Positions 5,334 through 8,481 of a DNA stretch of 8,481 nucleotides are shown one piece after another. This DNA is from Bacteroidales bacterium (GTDB taxonomy: Bacteria; Bacteroidota; Bacteroidia; Bacteroidales; WCHB1-69), in assembly GCA_031273515.1 (NCBI GenBank), contig JAISRU010000257.1:1-8481 (forward strand), written 5' to 3'. The position numbers and the translations under genes are program-made. The notes under the pieces are model-generated. The model did not search any database and was not told the origin of the DNA. It saw only the letters and a list, made by a program, of their open reading frames with translations. Position 1 is the stretch's first letter; every line of letters starts with the position of its first letter.

Positions 5334-7125
5334 ATTTAATACTGATTGCGTTAAACTTACATTTTGCGTAACATGCGCCGCACTTGATGCACAATTCCTG
5401 CTTGATAGTATGAGGCATTTTCTTTTCGCCCGTAATCGCTCCCACAGGACATCCTCTTGCACAAGCCGTACATCCGATACAATTGTCGGTATCAATAATA
5501 TACTGCTTCATTGCCTTGCACTGACCCGCAGGACATTTCTTGTCCGTAACATGCGCCAGATATTCATCCCAGAAATGATCGATGGTTGATAAAATCGGAT
5601 TGGGAGAAGTTTGTCCAAGTCCACAGAGCGCCGTATCTTTGATAACCTGACTCAGATTTTTGAGAATTTCCAAGTCTTCCAAAGTTCCTTTACCTTCGGT
5701 GATTTTATCCAATATTTCGCACAGACGTTTGTTTCCAACACGACAGGGCGTACATTTTCCGCAGGATTCTTCCACTGTAAAGTCGAGATAGAAACGCGCC
5801 ACTGCAGGCATACAACTGGTTTCGTCCATCACGATCATACCTCCCGAACCCATCATCGAGCCGGCGGCAAGCAAATTGTCGTAATCAATCGGAGTATCAA
5901 GAAACGCTTCCGTCAGACATCCTCCCGAAGGACCTCCTGTCTGTACCGCTTTGAATTTCTTTCCATTCTTAATGCCTCCGCCGATTTCAAACACGACTTC
6001 CCGCAGGGTAATTCCCATGGGGACTTCTATCAGTCCGACATTGTTAATCTGACCTGCAAGAGCAAATACCTTTGTTCCCTTCGATTTCTCTGTGCCGATA
6101 GACGCAAACCATTCCCATCCTTTGTTGAAAATAACAGGAATATTGGCAAACGTTTCGACATTGTTTACATTGGAAGGTTTTTTCAGATAGCCTTCCTGAG
6201 CAGGAAAAGGGGGTTTGAAAGTAGGTTCACCACGAAGTCCTTCCATAGAATGTATCAGAGCGGTTTCCTCTCCACAGACGAAAGCGCCTGCGCCGTAGCG
6301 TAATTCAAGGTCGAAATCGAAACCCGAACCCAGAATATTTTTACCCAACAAGCCATATTCTTTGGCTTGACCGATAGCAATTTCCAGACGTTTAATCGCA
6401 AGCGGATATTCTGCCCGTATATATACCAGACCTTTGGTAGCTCCTATGCAGAAACCGCCGATAGTCATGGCTTCGATGAGGGAATGAGGGTCGCCTTCCA
6501 GAATAGAACGATCCATAAAAGCGCCGGGATCACCTTCGTCGGCATTGCAGATCATATATTTTTGGTCTGCATGATTTTTACTTGCTATTTCCCATTTCAA
6601 ACCTGTTGGAAATCCGCCGCCTCCGCGACCGCGTAATCCCGATTTCTTAACCGTTTCTATTGCTTCCGCAGGATTGTTCTGTTCCAAGACGTTCGCCAGA
6701 GCTTCATATCCATCTCTTGCGATGTATTCGTCAATGTTTTCAGGATCGATAAATCCGCAATTGCGCAACGCTATCCGTAATTGTTTTTTGTAGAAATCCA
6801 TGTGCTTGGAATCGGATACGCGCTGTTTGTTTTCAGGATCGACATACAGAAGCCGTTCCACTTTACGACCTTTAACAAGATGTTCATTTACGATTTCCTC
6901 ACAGTCTTCCGGTTTTACTTCCACATAGAAAGTGTTGTCGGGCAACATCTTTACGATCGGACCTTTTTCACAAAAGCCAAAGCATCCGGTTACGACTACC
7001 TGAACTTCATTGTTTAATCCTTTTTGAGCGAGGACGTTTTTGAATGTTTCGGTAATCTGCTCACTTTTCGACGCACGACAACCTGTACCTCCACAAATAA
7101 GTATGTGATATTTATAATCAGCCAT
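5332..7125 (-). CDS. hndC: NuoF-like flavoprotein subunit of NAD-linked [FeFe] hydrogenase
   Basis: The 597-residue protein is the NAD(H)- and FMN-binding subunit (HndC, or HydB of Thermotoga). The N-terminal thioredoxin-fold [2Fe-2S] domain has Cys11, Cys16, Cys48 and Cys52. The NuoF core starts near 125 and shows the glycine-rich GRGGGGFPTG (166-175), NADEGDPGAF (194-203), and YGAGAFVCGEETAL (277-290). The [4Fe-4S] motif CGKCTPC (455-461) is completed by Cys501. His517, His525, Cys531 and Cys536 form a Cys/His-rich link. A C-terminal 2x[4Fe-4S] ferredoxin ends the chain (Cys549/552/555/559 and Cys579/582/585/589). This full-length layout, with both extra FeS ends, is that of bifurcating hydrogenases, unlike a respiratory NuoF. 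It follows hndB after 23 nt with no SD, only an A/C-rich ACAACAACAAAG leader, and hndD starts 13 nt after its stop. Confidence 0.97.
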   Translation of the reverse strand: MADYKYHILICGGTGCRASKSEQITETFKNVLAQKGLNNEVQVVVTGCFGFCEKGPIVKMLPDNTFYVEVKPEDCEEIVNEHLVKGRKVERLLYVDPENKQRVSDSKHMDFYKKQLRIALRNCGFIDPENIDEYIARDGYEALANVLEQNNPAEAIETVKKSGLRGRGGGGFPTGLKWEIASKNHADQKYMICNADEGDPGAFMDRSILEGDPHSLIEAMTIGGFCIGATKGLVYIRAEYPLAIKRLEIAIGQAKEYGLLGKNILGSGFDFDLELRYGAGAFVCGEETALIHSMEGLRGEPTFKPPFPAQEGYLKKPSNVNNVETFANIPVIFNKGWEWFASIGTEKSKGTKVFALAGQINNVGLIEVPMGITLREVVFEIGGGIKNGKKFKAVQTGGPSGGCLTEAFLDTPIDYDNLLAAGSMMGSGGMIVMDETSCMPAVARFYLDFTVEESCGKCTPCRVGNKRLCEILDKITEGKGTLEDLEILKNLSQVIKDTALCGLGQTSPNPILSTIDHFWDEYLAHVTDKKCPAGQCKAMKQYIIDTDNCIGCTACARGCPVGAITGEKKMPHTIKQELCIKCGACYAKCKFNAISIK

Positions 7126-7148
7126 TCTTTGTTGTTGTTTTTAAAAAA

Positions 7149-7544
7149 TTAGTTGTTAATTGTCTGATAACTTTGAGGGATCACTCCTTCGAGAATTTCG
7201 TTGCCGATAATATACTTTTCCACAAGGTCCTTTGCTTTTTCGACGTTTACATAGCCGAAAACGATAGGTTCCTGTCCGGGTTTGGTAATTTCGACAGTAG
7301 GTTCGGCATAGCAATATCCCATGCAACCCGTTTGCGTTACCACTGCCTTGACATTTAATCGACTGCACGTTTCAATAAGTGCATCCATAACGGGCTTTGC
7401 TCCCGACGCAATGCCACAGGTAGACATCGCCACTTTAATTTGGACTACACTATCGGCATTGTCGCTATTTTCTCGAAGCGACATCCCCGACTGTAATTCG
7501 TCCCGCTTTTTCTTTAGATCGGCTAAAGACTTAATTTTATCCAT
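7149..7544 (-). CDS. hndB: Small thioredoxin-fold [2Fe-2S] protein, HndB-like
   Basis: The 131-residue protein has a short charged N-terminus (SLADLKKKRDELQSG) and a thioredoxin-like ferredoxin domain (about 35-115). The core motifs are STCGIASGAKPV (41-52) and QTGCMGYCYAEPTVEI (71-86), as in HndB of NADP-reducing hydrogenases. Cysteines are at 43, 60, 74 and 78. The last pair has the usual C-x3-C spacing, but the first pair is 17 residues apart instead of the C-x4-C of NuoE, so Cys60 may or may not be a ligand. In hydrogenase operons it is thought to be an auxiliary electron-transfer subunit. It is the first gene of this operon, 23 nt before hndC. The start gives the family N-terminus. It has an A-rich leader without SD, and a -7 box lies about 120 nt upstream. 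Confidence 0.9.
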   Translation of the reverse strand: MDKIKSLADLKKKRDELQSGMSLRENSDNADSVVQIKVAMSTCGIASGAKPVMDALIETCSRLNVKAVVTQTGCMGYCYAEPTVEITKPGQEPIVFGYVNVEKAKDLVEKYIIGNEILEGVIPQSYQTINN

Positions 7545-7615
7545 ATTTTTTGAATTTATCTATTGTTGTTTGGTTTTATTATATTTTCCGTAATTCTACA
7601 ATTCGCAACGTCTGC

Positions 7616-7638
7616 TTTAGTTCCACAGAAGGACTAAA
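7616..7638 (-). promoter_or_regulatory. Small hairpin in the operon leader
   Basis: On the minus strand, TTTAGTCC and GGAACTAAA pair with a single bulged base around a six-base loop. It lies between the predicted transcription start (about 7655) and the hndB start codon, so it would be near the 5' end of the operon mRNA. It might stabilise the message. No known riboswitch fold is recognised. Confidence 0.35.
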
Positions 7639-7661
7639 ACAAGGACATTGTTTACTGCCCG

Positions 7662-7669
7662 CAAAAGTA
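7662..7669 (-). promoter_or_regulatory. Promoter -7 box of the hydrogenase operon
   Basis: TACTTTTG on the minus strand is a full match to the Bacteroidota -7 consensus and is identical to the box at 775-782. It gives a start near 7655 and a leader of about 110 nt before hndB. A clear TTTG -33 element is absent; AATGTCCTT (7697-7689) lies in that region instead. The same nine bases recur just downstream at 7649-7641. Confidence 0.5.
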
Positions 7670-7717
7670 GCAAAAATTCTTATATAAAAAGGACATTTCC
7701 GTAATTTTGTAGACATA

Positions 7718-7873
7718 ATGCCGATTTTTCTCTCAACCGACATCTCCAAACTATTTGCATTCAATGAAATAAACGACGATCCAAATAACATACAAACGCT
7801 CGACAAAAGGTCTTCGGAAGTTTGTCTGTTTTATTGGTCTGGAAACATAAATGCAACTTTATTTGTCATTTAG
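7718..7873 (+). CDS. Doubtful 51-codon ORF
   Basis: An ATG at 7718 opens a 51-residue frame (MPIFLSTDISKLFAFNEIND...) ending in TAG at 7873. Its only support is a plus-strand TAATTTTG at 7702-7709, a consensus -7 box placed so close that the message would be almost leaderless. No SD, no recognised family, and no homologue that I know. It may be a relic of the 5' end of a larger gene, or chance in AT-rich DNA. It lies upstream of, and divergent from, the hydrogenase operon promoter. Confidence 0.2.
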   Translation: MPIFLSTDISKLFAFNEINDDPNNIQTLDKRSSEVCLFYWSGNINATLFVI

Positions 7874-7951
7874 GTCAACCGGACAGGAAATTCACACCAC
7901 AATGTCCAAATAGACAGATTGACGTTTTTTCACCTCTGATTGCAGAAAAAT

Positions 7952-7977
7952 AATTGAGAATTGAGAATTGAGAATTG
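7952..7977. repeat. 7-bp tandem repeat AATTGAG, 3.7 copies
   Basis: AATTGAG is repeated three full times plus AATTG. It is directly followed by GCGCAAAGCGAC, a module shared with 2826-2836 and (inverted) the stretch near 8190-8203. This is a low-complexity intergenic repeat of a type frequent in Bacteroidota. Confidence 0.85.
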
Positions 7978-8000
7978 CGCAAAGCGACAAAGAAATTAGC

Positions 8001-8037
8001 ACACAGATGACACAGATTAAACAGATTCACACAGATT
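8001..8037. repeat. 9-bp tandem repeat ACACAGATT, four copies
   Basis: The units ACACAGATG, ACACAGATT, AAACAGATT and CACACAGATT run head to tail. This CACAGATT pattern is a familiar low-complexity intergenic repeat. It has no coding sense here. Confidence 0.85.
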
Positions 8038-8044
8038 TTTCTCT

Positions 8045-8068
8045 CCCCTCTCCAAATTGGAAGAGGGG
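8045..8068. repeat. GC-rich inverted repeat CCCCTCTCCAA / TTGGAAGAGGGG
   Basis: The two arms are reverse complements apart from one bulged base, with a single base between them. It is followed by CAGGGGGTGAGG. The sequence type is a widely dispersed intergenic palindrome in many bacteria. It could act as a hairpin, but no T-run marks it as a terminator. Confidence 0.7.
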
Positions 8069-8096
8069 CAGGGGGTGAGGAAAAATTAATCCTGAA

Positions 8097-8115
8097 AATC
8101 CTGATTCAGACAATG
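8097..8115. repeat. 19-bp direct repeat, copy 1
   Basis: AATCCTGATTCAGACAATG here is identical to 8350-8368. Reversed, it resembles the TTGTCTGAACTGTGATT module at 31-51 and in the 2745-2943 inverted repeat. Confidence 0.85.
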
Positions 8116-8139
8116 TGAAGGCATGGGAAGGCGGTTTCT

Positions 8140-8177
8140 GGATTGCCACATTCCGCTTCGCTACATTCGCAATGACG
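8140..8177. repeat. Dispersed palindromic element, GGATTGCC...GCAATGACG
   Basis: It begins GGATTGCC and ends GCAATGACG, with ATTGC/GCAAT arms and a CGCTTCGCT centre. This matches a well-known family of intergenic palindromes (CGTCATTGCGA...AGCGAAGC...GGCAATCC on the other strand) seen in many unrelated bacteria. A fragment of the same end lies at 16-24. Confidence 0.65.
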
Positions 8178-8206
8178 GGCAGATTATTTGCGTCGCTTTG
8201 CGCTCT

Positions 8207-8246
8207 TGTCTACACGTCCACTTGTCCACTTGTTCACTTGTCTACG
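8207..8246 (-). repeat. Five 8-bp tandem units of the AGTRRACA family
   Basis: TGTCTACA, CGTCCACT, TGTCCACT, TGTTCACT and TGTCTACG are the reverse complements of the units at 2768-2823. The neighbouring GCGTCGCTTTGCGC (about 8190-8203) is the reverse complement of the CGCAAAGCGAC module that follows the units there. The order of modules is therefore conserved between the two places. Confidence 0.9.
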
Positions 8247-8275
8247 AATAATCATGTTAATCATTTAATCAGATA

Positions 8276-8324
8276 AATCGACGCACGAAGCGAGAGCAGA
8301 GGCAAACTTGTTTGACTATGCCGA
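8276..8324 (-). repeat. 49-bp inverted repeat, right copy
   Basis: Exact reverse complement of 81-129. It is directly preceded by the 8-bp tandem units at 8207-8246 and followed, on the same strand, by the second 19-bp repeat at 8350-8368. It belongs to the same mosaic repeat family as the left end. Confidence 0.9.
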
Positions 8325-8349
8325 GCAAGAAGGAGAAAGCCCGAAGGAC

Positions 8350-8368
8350 AATCCTGATTCAGACAATG
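8350..8368. repeat. 19-bp direct repeat, copy 2
   Basis: Identical to 8097-8115. Beyond it, 8369-8481 has no supportable gene. The stretch from about 8430 (CCAGCAGGGATGGAATTTTA) to the window end resembles another dispersed Bacteroidota intergenic repeat and is cut off by the window edge. Confidence 0.8.
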
Positions 8369-8481
8369 GGGAAGACAATCCGCGTCCGCAGGCAATTTGG
8401 GTGCATTTCAAATTGTCGCAAGCGTAAAAAATCCAGCAGGGATGGAATTTTATTAACCGTAGCCACAATTCTGTCCCGTTA

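Noticed and set aside
5319..5495. Upstream start for hndD giving a 655-residue protein
   Set aside because: The extra 59 residues lie inside the end of hndC in another frame and resemble no ferredoxin-domain extension. The internal Met at 5318 has a good SD and the right N-terminal fold.
5611..6303. 230-codon plus-strand frame opposite hndC
   Set aside because: It is antisense to the well-supported NuoF-like gene, is Ser/Phe/Arg-rich like a shadow frame, and shows no family motif.
7579..7806. 75-codon minus-strand frame upstream of hndB
   Set aside because: It spans the likely promoter and leader of the hydrogenase operon, has no SD or recognised motif, and looks like a chance frame.
81..8324. 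Composite transposon bounded by the 49-bp inverted repeats
   Set aside because: No transposase or recombinase is encoded between them, no target duplication is visible, and the enclosed genes are typical chromosomal genes.
8318..8481. Open plus-strand frame running off the window end (MPSKKEKARR...)
   Set aside because: It is made almost wholly of dispersed repeat sequence (49-bp repeat end, 19-bp repeat, and a terminal repeat-like tract), so openness is not good evidence of coding.

Overview
This window looks like chromosomal DNA of an anaerobic Bacteroidales-type bacterium (phylum Bacteroidota). Four things suggest this: a DUF2027-Smr protein and an HU-HIG type histone-like protein, both typical of that phylum; promoter-like TAnnTTTG boxes instead of sigma70 -10 boxes; A-rich, SD-poor leaders on several genes; and intergenic DNA full of short dispersed repeats of the kind seen in that group. 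No rRNA, tRNA, transposase or CRISPR array is visible.

Layout. Positions 1-257 are repeat-rich and non-coding. A small putative secreted protein or lipoprotein (258-746, minus) is divergent from a DUF2027/Smr-domain protein (869-1957, plus). That gene converges, across a 17-bp gap, on an HU-HIG DNA-binding protein (1975-2364, minus). Positions 2365-3023 are non-coding but highly structured. They hold a nine-copy array of a 10-bp palindrome with a 22-bp period (2472-2658), a long imperfect inverted repeat built from 8-bp tandem units (2745-2943), and a strong intrinsic terminator (2954-2985).

The terminator closes a four-gene minus-strand operon, 7544 to 3024, read in the order hndB-like, hndC/NuoF-like, hndD/[FeFe] hydrogenase, hndA/NuoE-like. 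It encodes an NAD(H)-linked, probably electron-bifurcating cytoplasmic [FeFe] hydrogenase. The flavoprotein HndC handles NAD(H). HndA, HndB and the HndC N-terminus supply thioredoxin-fold [2Fe-2S] domains. HndD carries electrons along an FeS chain to the H-cluster, where H2 is made or oxidised. All H-cluster ligand motifs are intact. No maturation genes (hydE, hydF, hydG) are present in the window.

Positions 7545-8481 hold the operon promoter and leader, one doubtful 51-codon ORF, and a patchwork of short tandem and dispersed repeats. A perfect 49-bp sequence occurs at 81-129 and again, inverted, at 8276-8324, so almost the whole window sits between inverted copies of one repeat.

The most unusual feature is the 22-bp-period palindrome array upstream of the HU-HIG gene. 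I do not recognise it as any named element.
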